Shown here in pieces: positions 55,226 to 64,000 of a DNA stretch of 64,000 nt. Every line of letters starts with the position of its first letter. The first letter of the stretch is position 1. Source of the DNA: Gammaproteobacteria bacterium. GTDB lineage: Bacteria > Pseudomonadota > Gammaproteobacteria > Steroidobacterales > UBA11654. A program made the translations under genes and the position numbers. The notes under the pieces are model-generated. The model did no database searches and was not told the origin of the DNA. It saw only the letters and a program-made list of their open reading frames with translations. Location: contig NZHP01000022.1 of assembly GCA_002691465.1 (NCBI GenBank), positions 27,613 through 91,612 of the forward strand, read 5' to 3'.

Positions 55226-56311
55226 ATGGCTGGCAATACAATTGGAAAAATATTCACTGTGACAACATCCGGGGAGAGTCATGGCCCTGGATTATCAGCT
55301 ATTATAGATGGATGTCCACCAGGACTCGCCATCAGTGAAAAGGATATTCAGAAAGAATTGAACAAGAGGAGACCCGGTCAATCTAGGTTTACATCCCAAA
55401 GAAAAGAAAAAGATGAAGTGAGCATTATGTCTGGTGTTTTCGAGGGAGTGACTACAGGCACACCAATCAATTTAGTTGTTCAAAATATGGACCAAAAGTC
55501 CAAAGACTACAGTGCGATTAAAGATAAATTCAGACCCGGACATGCAGACTATACTTATTTTCATAAATACGGCATCAGGGACTATAGAGGTGGAGGCAGA
55601 TCTTCTGCTCGTGAGACAGTGATGAGAGTCGCAGCAGGTGCAATTGCAAGAAAATATCTATTTGAAAAAGTTGGAATAGAAATATTTGGTTTTTTAGGGC
55701 AATTGGGACCCATTCATCTTGAAATGAAAGATAGAGAATTCATTGAAACAAACCCATTTTTTTGTGGGGACCCGGATAAAATATCAGAGCTAGAATCGTA
55801 TATGGATCAATTGAGAAAAGAGGGCGATTCGATTGGTGCGAGGATTAACTTGATGGCAACAAATGTCCCAGTTGGATTGGGTGAACCAGTTTTTGACAAA
55901 CTGGAAGCAGATATCGCTCATGGACTAATGAGCATCAATGCAGTCAAAGGCGTTGAGATTGGTGCTGGATTCTCTGTCGTGAATCAAAAAGGCAGTGAAC
56001 ATAGAGATGAGATCGATACCGATGGCTTTAAGCAGAATAATTCAGGAGGCACCTTAGGAGGAATTTCAAGTGGACAAGATATTTTTGCAAGCATTGCTCT
56101 GAAACCTACATCGAGCATTATTAAACCGGCTGAGACAATCGACAAGACAGGTGAAAAGACAGAGATTATAACCAAAGGAAGGCATGATCCATGCGTAGGA
56201 CTTAGAGCAACTCCGATTGGAGAAGCCATGTTGGCAATTGTTTTAATGGATCATTTTTTGAGGAATCGTGCCCAAAATTCTGATGTCTCAGTTGAAGACA
56301 AAGGCGATTAA
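55226..56311 (+). CDS. aroC: Chorismate synthase
   Basis: [51 protein letters not shown]. Confidence 0.98.
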   Translation: MAGNTIGKIFTVTTSGESHGPGLSAIIDGCPPGLAISEKDIQKELNKRRPGQSRFTSQRKEKDEVSIMSGVFEGVTTGTPINLVVQNMDQKSKDYSAIKDKFRPGHADYTYFHKYGIRDYRGGGRSSARETVMRVAAGAIARKYLFEKVGIEIFGFLGQLGPIHLEMKDREFIETNPFFCGDPDKISELESYMDQLRKEGDSIGARINLMATNVPVGLGEPVFDKLEADIAHGLMSINAVKGVEIGAGFSVVNQKGSEHRDEIDTDGFKQNNSGGTLGGISSGQDIFASIALKPTSSIIKPAETIDKTGEKTEIITKGRHDPCVGLRATPIGEAMLAIVLMDHFLRNRAQNSDVSVEDKGD

Positions 56312-56314
56312 ATT

Positions 56315-57310
56315 GTGTCAAACCGTGTAGCAATTGTTGGCGCAACTGGATTGGTTGGTGAAGCACTCCTAGCAATCCTTCAACAACGCTCCTTCCCAAT
56401 CAGTGAACTAACCCTATTGGCGAGCGAGAGATCTGCTGGCCAAATAATTGATTTCAATGGTGAAAAACATCAGGTCAAGCTTCTGGATGATTTTGATTTC
56501 GAGAACATTGACTTTTCATTTTTCTCTGCAGGCGCAGCTGTTTCTAGAATTTTTGCAATCAAGGCTGCAAATGCCGGATCAGTGGTCATTGATAATACCT
56601 CTGAATTTAGATACGACGACCATATCCCACTTGTTATACCTGAGGTTAATCCCCATGCTTTGAAAGATTTTAAAAAGAATAATATTATTGCCAACCCAAA
56701 TTGCTCAACGATACAAATGCTTGTGGCTCTCAACCCCATACATCAGGCTGCAAGAATCAAATCGATCAATGTCTCTACATATCAATCAATATCAGGTGCT
56801 GGGCGATCGATGCTTAATGAATATGACCGTCAAGTTGTGGATTCGAACTATCCTGAAAACGAAGAAAGCTTTTTTGCACACAATGTCATACCTCAGATTG
56901 GTTTATTTGAGAACAATGGTTATTCACTTGAAGAGATGAAATTGGTTTGGGAAACGCATAAGATTTTTGAAGACAAAAGCATTGAAGTGAATCCAACCGC
57001 AGTAAGAGTCCCAGTGAGATTTGGTCACTCTGAGTCAATAGGCGTTGTAACACAAAAGCATCTCAGTATTGGGCAAATCAGAGCATTGCTTTCAGAATCA
57101 AGTGGAATCCAGCTAATGGATGATGATGAATCTTACCCCATCCCATTAAGAGAAGGGGAAGGGACTGATGCTGTCTACATTGGTAGGATTCGAGCGGACT
57201 TGAATCATTCGAATGGAGTAAATCTTTGGGTTGTTGCAGACAACATAAGAAAAGGTGCAGCACTGAATTCAATTCAAATTGCTGAGACCATCATTGAATC
57301 AAATTATTAA
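56315..57310 (+). CDS. asd: Aspartate-semialdehyde dehydrogenase; GTG start
   Basis: VAIVGATGLVGEALLAIL, IANPNCSTIQMLVAL with catalytic Cys. Confidence 0.93.
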   Translation: MSNRVAIVGATGLVGEALLAILQQRSFPISELTLLASERSAGQIIDFNGEKHQVKLLDDFDFENIDFSFFSAGAAVSRIFAIKAANAGSVVIDNTSEFRYDDHIPLVIPEVNPHALKDFKKNNIIANPNCSTIQMLVALNPIHQAARIKSINVSTYQSISGAGRSMLNEYDRQVVDSNYPENEESFFAHNVIPQIGLFENNGYSLEEMKLVWETHKIFEDKSIEVNPTAVRVPVRFGHSESIGVVTQKHLSIGQIRALLSESSGIQLMDDDESYPIPLREGEGTDAVYIGRIRADLNHSNGVNLWVVADNIRKGAALNSIQIAETIIESNY

Positions 57311-58096
57311 ATGATGACAGTTGCTTCAACCAAGTATGCATGTGGAGTTGAATATTTAGGGTCTCATTACAAAGGGTGGCAATCTCAAGACAATCAGGAG
57401 ACCATTCAGGATAAGATTGAAAAAGCCTTATCAAATGTAGCAAACGAAAAACTACGAATATATTCAGCGGGCAGAACAGATTCTGGAGTCCATGCACTCG
57501 GTCAGGTTTTTCACTTTTCATCAAACGCCAATCGAACCGATAGTCAATGGTTGGATGGCATCAATTCTCATTTACCTTCTGACATTAGAATTCAGTGGAT
57601 CAAAATTGTCGATGAGGAATTTGATGCAAGGCACTCAGCTGTTTCAAGAACATATGTTTATCTCATCAATAACAATGAATTTGATGTATTCAGTGATCAA
57701 AGAGTTCTTTATGTCAGACAAAAGCTCAACACGGAACTGATGAGGGAGGCATGCCAATATTTAATTGGGAAGCATGACTTTTCTTCATTTAGGGCATCAA
57801 GCTGTCAATCTAATAATCCGATAAGGGAGATGAAAAATATTGAACTGGAGGTCGGAAAATTCATATCCATAACATTCAATGCAAATGCTTTTTTACATCA
57901 CATGATAAGAAATATTGTTGGAACGCTCTTAGATATAGGAACTGGAAAAATACCACCTAAGGATATCAATCAAATACTTCATGCAAAAGATAGAAATGTG
58001 GCGTCAAAAACAGCCTCTGCATCAGGATTATATCTAGTTAAAGTCAATTATCCTGAAAAATATGGATTCCCTTTTCGCACAAATGAGATGATATGA
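57311..58096 (+). CDS. truA: tRNA pseudouridine(38-40) synthase
   Basis: YLGSHYKGWQSQ, AGRTDSGVHALGQVFHF, HHMIRNIVGTLLDIG. Confidence 0.95.
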   Translation: MMTVASTKYACGVEYLGSHYKGWQSQDNQETIQDKIEKALSNVANEKLRIYSAGRTDSGVHALGQVFHFSSNANRTDSQWLDGINSHLPSDIRIQWIKIVDEEFDARHSAVSRTYVYLINNNEFDVFSDQRVLYVRQKLNTELMREACQYLIGKHDFSSFRASSCQSNNPIREMKNIELEVGKFISITFNANAFLHHMIRNIVGTLLDIGTGKIPPKDINQILHAKDRNVASKTASASGLYLVKVNYPEKYGFPFRTNEMI

Positions 58097-58119
58097 TAAA
58101 ACCTAGTGTATGAGGTCAA

Positions 58120-58974
58120 ATGAATTGGTTTAAGAAATTAGTTCCTTCAAGGATAACGACAAAAAAACAACAAAGGGTTAAGTCTGTTCCAGAAGGCGTT
58201 TGGGTGACTTGTGATTCATGCGGTGCGCAACTGTATCGAGCTGAGCTTGAGAGAAATTTACATGTTTGCATTAAGTGCAATCACCATATGAGAATACCCG
58301 CCAGAATAAGACTGGAAAGTTTCTTTGACCCTTCATCAACAACGGAATATTTTGCAAACCTTTCGGCCAATGATCCCCTGAAGTTCAGAGACACCAAAAG
58401 GTATAGAGACCGTATTTCTGAATCGACAAAGAAATCCGGAGAAAAGGATGCTCTGATTGTTATGTCAGGGAGGGTTAATGAAATCGAAATGATTGGATGT
58501 GCCTTTGAATTCAAGTTTTTAGGCGGATCAATGGGATCAGTGGTTGGAGAAAAATTTGTTCGGGCAGTGAATTTAAGCATTGAAAAGAATGCACCATTGG
58601 TCAGTTTTTCATCAAGCGGTGGAGCAAGGATGCAGGAAGCTTTCTTATCTTTGATGCAGTTGGCAAAAACGACGTCTGCTTTGGTTGAGCTGGATGCAAA
58701 GCGCATACCCTATATTTCGGTTCTTACCGACCCAACAACTGGAGGTGTATCAGCAAGTATAGCAATGCTTGGCGATATAAATCTTGCAGAGCCGGGCGCA
58801 TTAATAGGATTTGCAGGACCCAGAGTGATTGAGCAAACCGTTGGAGAGACTCTGCCCGAAGGATTTCAAAGAAGCGATTTTTTATTGGAAAAAGGTGCCA
58901 TTGATATGATTGTTGATCGTCGCCAAATGAGAGACACTATTTCTACGTTGATTTCCAATTTAATGAATCATTAA
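58120..58974 (+). CDS. accD: Acetyl-CoA carboxylase carboxyltransferase subunit beta
   Basis: [54 protein letters not shown]. Confidence 0.97.
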   Translation: MNWFKKLVPSRITTKKQQRVKSVPEGVWVTCDSCGAQLYRAELERNLHVCIKCNHHMRIPARIRLESFFDPSSTTEYFANLSANDPLKFRDTKRYRDRISESTKKSGEKDALIVMSGRVNEIEMIGCAFEFKFLGGSMGSVVGEKFVRAVNLSIEKNAPLVSFSSSGGARMQEAFLSLMQLAKTTSALVELDAKRIPYISVLTDPTTGGVSASIAMLGDINLAEPGALIGFAGPRVIEQTVGETLPEGFQRSDFLLEKGAIDMIVDRRQMRDTISTLISNLMNH

Positions 58975-58991
58975 GCCTAAAAAAATTGATT

Positions 58992-60266
58992 ATGAGTTTT
59001 TCAACATTAAACGAATGGCTTGAATTTCAGCAAGGCATCAATCCCAAAGAAATTGACCTGAGCCTGGATAGGGTTCAAAAGGTATACAATAAGCTTCAAA
59101 TCAATATTCCTGAAAAGAATGTTTTTTTAATCGGTGGAACAAATGGCAAAGGCACCACTACTTCAATTCTCGAGCGATTGTTCCATAAAAAAGGTTATAC
59201 AACAGGGGCTTTTACATCCCCTCATCTCTCTCAATACAACGAAAGGGTCAGAATTAATTTAAATAACTCATTCGATGAAGATTGGGTATCAGCATTTGAA
59301 ATCATAGAAACTGTGAGAGGCGATGCATCTTTGACTTATTTTGAATTCAGCACGCTTGCAGCATTTCAAATTCTATCCAACCATGATTGCGATGCATGGT
59401 TTATAGAGGTTGGCTTGGGCGGTCGTCTAGATGCAACCAATATAATTGAATCCTCTGTTTCGGTATTGACCAGTATTGACATGGATCATGAGGAATGGCT
59501 TGGAGACAGTATTGATAAAATTGCAAAAGAAAAAGTTGGCATATCAAAAACAAAAAGGCCATTGATCTTTGGCGATGTTGTGGCCATGGATATCATTGAG
59601 GCAGGATGTCACGAGAAAGGAGCTGAACTGAGAAAAAAAGGAGAAGATTTTAATGGCCACATCGATGAGGGCCATTATTTTTTTAATGGAGCCAATCAAA
59701 GCATAGAAGGAATTGTTCTTCCAAAGAACTGGGGCGATGGAGAGATAGATAACTTAACAACGGCTCTTGCAGCAATGGAGGCGAATGAACAAATTTTTCC
59801 AACCAATGATTTACTGCAAGAAGCCATAGATGAATTTATTTTACCTGGCAGATTTGAATTATTAGATTTGCATCATAGATGGATCCTAGACGTTGCTCAC
59901 AATCCCTCTGCAGCTGAGAACCTTAGGCAGAGAATTGATCGTTCAAATTTTAAGTTAGATTATTCAATGATTTTTAGCATGATGAAAGATAAGCATCTTG
60001 AGTTATATCTCAATGCCTTCAAAGATTTGGTTGATACATGGATTATTTGTGAGATGGAAACAGAACGCTCATTCAGAGTGAAACAAATAGAAAGTAAGAT
60101 GAGCAATATGGGTATCAGTAACATTTATTGTGCGAGATCTCCTGTAGATGCAATAAAGACCCTAGAAAAAAATGTGAGCATAAGTAACAATGTGATTGTT
60201 TCTGGGTCATTTGAATTGGTCGGACCCATAAGAGAGTATTTGCTAAATTCTCAGGGAAAAATATGA
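58992..60266 (+). CDS. folC: Folylpolyglutamate synthase/dihydrofolate synthase
   Basis: GGTNGKGTTTSILERLF, FTSPHLSQYNERVRIN, EVGLGGRLDATNII. Confidence 0.94.
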   Translation: MSFSTLNEWLEFQQGINPKEIDLSLDRVQKVYNKLQINIPEKNVFLIGGTNGKGTTTSILERLFHKKGYTTGAFTSPHLSQYNERVRINLNNSFDEDWVSAFEIIETVRGDASLTYFEFSTLAAFQILSNHDCDAWFIEVGLGGRLDATNIIESSVSVLTSIDMDHEEWLGDSIDKIAKEKVGISKTKRPLIFGDVVAMDIIEAGCHEKGAELRKKGEDFNGHIDEGHYFFNGANQSIEGIVLPKNWGDGEIDNLTTALAAMEANEQIFPTNDLLQEAIDEFILPGRFELLDLHHRWILDVAHNPSAAENLRQRIDRSNFKLDYSMIFSMMKDKHLELYLNAFKDLVDTWIICEMETERSFRVKQIESKMSNMGISNIYCARSPVDAIKTLEKNVSISNNVIVSGSFELVGPIREYLLNSQGKI

Positions 60267-60658
60267 AAGAAAGAGTAATAGGAATATTAACCATCACCAC
60301 TGTGATTGCAGTAATTTCTTTGATTTATTTAACCGGAGATGGCTTAACAGGGATTGAAGATAGAATTGAAGCAAGACAGTCTGTGACAGTAGAAGAGGCA
60401 TCCATTCAGTCTGATTTTATTTACCCATGGGTCATCCAGTTGGGAGCCTTTCAGGATATTGAAGATGCTAAAAATTTGACCAAGCAATTTGAGAGAAAGG
60501 GCTACAATGCTTATGTCAGCGCTAAAGACTTTTCTGGTAAAAAGATTTATAGAGTTAGAATAAGACCTTCCTATGAAGATGAGGAAGTTGATCCTGTTAT
60601 CAAAAGGCTTGAAAGAGGTGAAAGTGACTTTCAAGTTTTAGGTAAAGGACAACAATGA
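60263..60658 (+). CDS. dedD: SPOR domain protein (DedD-like)
   Basis: N-terminal TM; WVIQLGAFQDIEDAKNLTKQFERKGYNAYV; synteny folC-dedD-cvpA-purF. Confidence 0.85.
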   Translation: MKERVIGILTITTVIAVISLIYLTGDGLTGIEDRIEARQSVTVEEASIQSDFIYPWVIQLGAFQDIEDAKNLTKQFERKGYNAYVSAKDFSGKKIYRVRIRPSYEDEEVDPVIKRLERGESDFQVLGKGQQ

Positions 60659-61191
60659 TTTATCACATACCTTTCCCTTTCCCAGTCACATTTCCCATTC
60701 ATATTTTTGGAGCTGAAGAAGTCGTATCGATTTTGGATTTTATTCTCATTCTTATTTTAGGCTTATCAAGTATTTATGGCTTTTTTAAGGGATTTTTAAC
60801 CGAAGTTCTTTCGCTGCTCACATGGATTATTGCAGTTTCAGCGGCGTATGCATTTGGCGGACAATTTGAAATTATCTTTCAGTCAATATTTACATCAGAG
60901 GTGCTGAGGCTATGGATATCAAGACTATTGATATTGGCATTTATTTTGTTTATTGGTGGTCTAGCAAGCCGTAAAGTTTCAAAAGCCGTTGGCTCAAGTA
61001 TTTCTGGAGACATGATGATTGGTCTTAGCTTTGGCTTTCTTAGAGGCCTTGTTTTAATTTGTTTATTGATGTTGATTCTAGAAGACACAGAATTGTACGT
61101 TGAACCCATTATTCAAGATGCGGTATTTTTGGAAGAAGCTGAGCAAGTGAAAGAGTTTTTCTATAATTTATTTTTACAGTATTATAACTAG
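60655..61191 (+). CDS. cvpA: CvpA family protein
   Basis: DFILILILGLSSIYGFFKGFLTEVLSLLTWI; directly upstream of purF. Confidence 0.92.
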   Translation: MIYHIPFPFPVTFPIHIFGAEEVVSILDFILILILGLSSIYGFFKGFLTEVLSLLTWIIAVSAAYAFGGQFEIIFQSIFTSEVLRLWISRLLILAFILFIGGLASRKVSKAVGSSISGDMMIGLSFGFLRGLVLICLLMLILEDTELYVEPIIQDAVFLEEAEQVKEFFYNLFLQYYN

Positions 61192-61226
61192 CAATCTAGT
61201 GAAGGATTAATCAGGGGAAATATCAT

Positions 61227-62750
61227 ATGTGCGGAGTCGTAGGCATAATCAGTAGTAGGCCCGTTAACCAAGAAATATATGATGCTTTAACAGTTCTCCA
61301 ACACCGGGGGCAAGACTCAGCAGGAATCATGACAGACAACAAGGGAATGCTTTGCCTTAGAAAAAGCAATGGCTTGGTTAATGATGTATTTTCCAATGAG
61401 CACATGACCAGACTCAGAGGGAATATGGGTATTGGCCACGTAAGATACCCCACCGCAGGAACCCTCAGCTCATCAGAGGCTCAACCTTTTTATGTGAACT
61501 CTCCATTTGGTATTTGTCTGGCCCACAATGGAAACCTTGTAAATAATGATCAGCTCAGAAAGCATTTAAGCGAAGTCGACCGAAGGCATCTAAATACAGA
61601 ATCTGACACAGAAGCATTATTGAATCTTTTTGCACATGAGCTCCAGGAAAATTTCGATGGCAACCTCGCACCCGAAACTATTTTTAATGCTGCGACGCAG
61701 CTATTCAACAGATGCTCCGGCGGTTATGCCGTTGTTTCAATGATTCTAAATGAGGGACTGGTGGCTATGAGAGATCCGAATGGGATTCGTCCACTTATTC
61801 TAGGAAAGAGAGAGGTTGGCCAAGGCACAGAATATATGATTGCTTCTGAGAGTGTGGCATTGGATATCGCTGATTTTGAAATCATGAGAGATGTAAAACC
61901 TGGAGAGGCGATCTATATTACTAAAGAAGGTGAATTGTTTTCTAAGCAATGCATCAAACCAAAATCTTACACGCCTTGCATATTTGAGTTTGTGTATTTT
62001 GCCAGACCAGATTCAATCATTGATGGAATGTCAGTCTATAAGTCTAGACTGAGAATGGGCGAATATTTAGCCCAAAGAATTATTAAAAAAGGTCTTCATC
62101 ATGATGTGGATGTGGTGATTCCAATTCCCGATACTAGTAGATCAACTGCACTTCAGGTGGCCCATCATCTTGGCGTGAAGTACAGAGAGGGTTTCATTAA
62201 GAATAGATACATTGGGCGAACGTTCATCATGCCTGGACAGGAAATCAGGAAAAAATCTGTAAAACAAAAGCTCAACCCAATTGATCTAGAAATAAGAGAT
62301 AAGAACGTATTATTGATTGATGATTCAATTGTCAGGGGGACAACCTCAAAGAAAATAATACAAATGGCTCGAAACACAGGAGCTAAAAAAGTATTTTTTG
62401 CCTCAGCAGCACCACCAGTTAAGCATCCCAATGTGTATGGGATTGATATGCCTTCAACAGCCGAATTACTGGCAAGCAATAGAACAGAGGCAGAGCTTGC
62501 AAGATACATTGGTGCAGATTGGTTGATTTATCAAGAGTTGGATGATCTCATTTCAGCAGTTCAGTTTGATGAATCAGATGCCGAAGCTTTTGATACATCT
62601 TGCTTCTCTGGTGAATATGTCACTGGAGATGTAACATCAAATTATCTTGACTTTATTGAGAGCAAAAGAAATGACGCTGCAAAAGCAAAGAAAGAGATAG
62701 AGCGTAAGCAGATCGACATACAGGATCAGTCTTCAATGACTCTCAGCTAA
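61227..62750 (+). CDS. purF: Amidophosphoribosyltransferase
   Basis: [40 protein letters not shown]. Confidence 0.98.
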   Translation: MCGVVGIISSRPVNQEIYDALTVLQHRGQDSAGIMTDNKGMLCLRKSNGLVNDVFSNEHMTRLRGNMGIGHVRYPTAGTLSSSEAQPFYVNSPFGICLAHNGNLVNNDQLRKHLSEVDRRHLNTESDTEALLNLFAHELQENFDGNLAPETIFNAATQLFNRCSGGYAVVSMILNEGLVAMRDPNGIRPLILGKREVGQGTEYMIASESVALDIADFEIMRDVKPGEAIYITKEGELFSKQCIKPKSYTPCIFEFVYFARPDSIIDGMSVYKSRLRMGEYLAQRIIKKGLHHDVDVVIPIPDTSRSTALQVAHHLGVKYREGFIKNRYIGRTFIMPGQEIRKKSVKQKLNPIDLEIRDKNVLLIDDSIVRGTTSKKIIQMARNTGAKKVFFASAAPPVKHPNVYGIDMPSTAELLASNRTEAELARYIGADWLIYQELDDLISAVQFDESDAEAFDTSCFSGEYVTGDVTSNYLDFIESKRNDAAKAKKEIERKQIDIQDQSSMTLS

Positions 62751-63461
62751 ATCCAATAATTTGATTCCAGTTTTATCCCATTTTAATATGATGGCACTTT
62801 CTTTACTCCAATCGCCCAAAACATATCGGGTAAAAATACAATCATTATTTGAGATTTTATGAATATTTGGTCTATGTGTATGACCATGAATCATGATACC
62901 TATGTCATTATCATCGAACGCTTTTAAAACGGCATCATCATTCACATCCATAATTTCCATTGTTTTCTTAATCTTTGAGTCCTTGCTTGCATTCTTTGTT
63001 TCGCCCGCAATTTTTTCACGTTTTGATATTGGAAAATTTAGAAAATCTTTTTGCCAAATTGGATTTCTGACAATAGATCGAAATGTCTGGTATTCAATAT
63101 CATCCGTGCATAATTGATCTCCATGGGTGAGCATTACTTTCTCACCATTCATTTCAACAATGCAGGGATCATTGATTAATTTAATCGAAGCCGCATTGCA
63201 AAAATCATTACCAATTAAAAAATCTCTATTGCCATGCATAATTGAAATATTAATACCTCTCTCTGAAAGTGAATTCAGTTGATTTCCAACAAATTCACTG
63301 AGTTCAGATACATTGTCATCACCTATCCAAGATTCAAATAGATCGCCCAATATATAAAGTTGATCGTCTTGATCTAGGTGCTCAAGAAACTCTGAAAAAA
63401 TACTTACTATAGATGACTCGATCTTTTCCAGATGGAGATCAGAAATGAAATAAGTCGCCAT
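62733..63461 (-). CDS. lpxH: UDP-2,3-diacylglucosamine diphosphatase
   Basis: [42 protein letters not shown]. Confidence 0.95.
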   Translation of the reverse strand: MATYFISDLHLEKIESSIVSIFSEFLEHLDQDDQLYILGDLFESWIGDDNVSELSEFVGNQLNSLSERGINISIMHGNRDFLIGNDFCNAASIKLINDPCIVEMNGEKVMLTHGDQLCTDDIEYQTFRSIVRNPIWQKDFLNFPISKREKIAGETKNASKDSKIKKTMEIMDVNDDAVLKAFDDNDIGIMIHGHTHRPNIHKISNNDCIFTRYVLGDWSKESAIILKWDKTGIKLLDLAESH

Positions 63462-63466
63462 ATGAG

Positions 63467-64000
63467 TCAGTTTATGCGGTTGACTTCAAGAATAATGATT
63501 GGCGCAACGGGAACATCTTGAAAACCTTTTATTGTTTGGGTTGCATTGCTCGCAATACCCTCAACAACTGAAAATCCATCGATGACATCCCCAAATACCG
63601 CATAACCCCATCTTGTAGGCATAGGATCAAGAGAGAAATTATCATTAAGATTGATATAAAACTGGGATGAGCCAGAGTGCGGTTCATTCGTTCTTGCCAT
63701 ACCCAATGACATTCTTTGATTTTTTAATCCATTTCCAGATTCATTGATGATCTGTGGAAGCGTGTCAATCTCATTGAGATTGACATCATAACCACCCGTT
63801 TGAATTACAAATCCTGGAATGACCCGATGAAAGATTGTCCCGACATAGACTCCCGATTGAACGTAATTTAGAAAATTCTCTACAGTTTTTGGAGCTCGAT
63901 TTCGATCGAGCTCAACCACAATTCTTCCAGAAGTTGTAACAATTTCTATTTGAGGATAATTTTCCGAGGCATCCAGTTGAATCGCCAGTGCACTTAAGGT
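63467..64000 (-). CDS. ppi: Cyclophilin-type peptidyl-prolyl cis-trans isomerase, exported; 5' end beyond window
   Basis: FHRVIPGFVIQTGGYD, SLGMARTNEPHSGSSQFYINLNDN; frame stays open to window end with LSALAIQLDASENYPQIEIVTTSGRIVVEL. Confidence 0.92.
   Translation of the reverse strand, partial: TLSALAIQLDASENYPQIEIVTTSGRIVVELDRNRAPKTVENFLNYVQSGVYVGTIFHRVIPGFVIQTGGYDVNLNEIDTLPQIINESGNGLKNQRMSLGMARTNEPHSGSSQFYINLNDNFSLDPMPTRWGYAVFGDVIDGFSVVEGIASNATQTIKGFQDVPVAPIIILEVNRIN

Noticed and set aside
58281-58706. 141-aa minus-strand ORF inside accD
   Set aside because: Antisense to a highly conserved housekeeping gene, no independent support

Overview
The window is a gene-dense, AT-rich bacterial chromosome segment of about 64 kb. 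Gene content and synteny (prmB-aroC, asd-truA-accD-folC-dedD-cvpA-purF, nrdR-ribD-ribE-ribBX-ribH-nusB-thiL-pgpA, parE-parC) suggest a streamlined marine gammaproteobacterium, possibly SAR86-like; the taxonomy is inference. It is mostly housekeeping: purine, riboflavin and fatty-acid/lipid metabolism, topoisomerase IV, EF-P. There is a more accessory stretch from about 4 to 33 kb. I saw no rRNA or tRNA genes, CRISPR arrays, prophage or transposases. Most interesting observations: (1) a 50-aa DUF2256-like Cys4 protein absent from the supplied ORF track, at the end of an operon of two photolyases linked by ATGA overlaps; (2) two SDRs and a PLP aminotransferase, families normally cytoplasmic, carrying export-type N-termini around a periplasmic-type PQQ beta-propeller enzyme; (3) two small single-TM ORFs (30 and 38 aa, one with seven consecutive Ile) converging between efp and psd; (4) a perfect Fur/PerR-type 7-1-7 palindrome upstream of katG and a 16/19 Fur-box match upstream of a P19-like iron gene; (5) a RibBX-type protein with a degenerate GTP cyclohydrolase II domain; (6) an 18-bp-arm hairpin in an intergenic gap; (7) two separated TIGR02206-like membrane paralogs; (8) recurrent 4-bp TTAG tail-to-tail stop overlaps. 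I found no clear evidence for a wholly new defence or mobile system. All family calls are by recognition only, with no database search.
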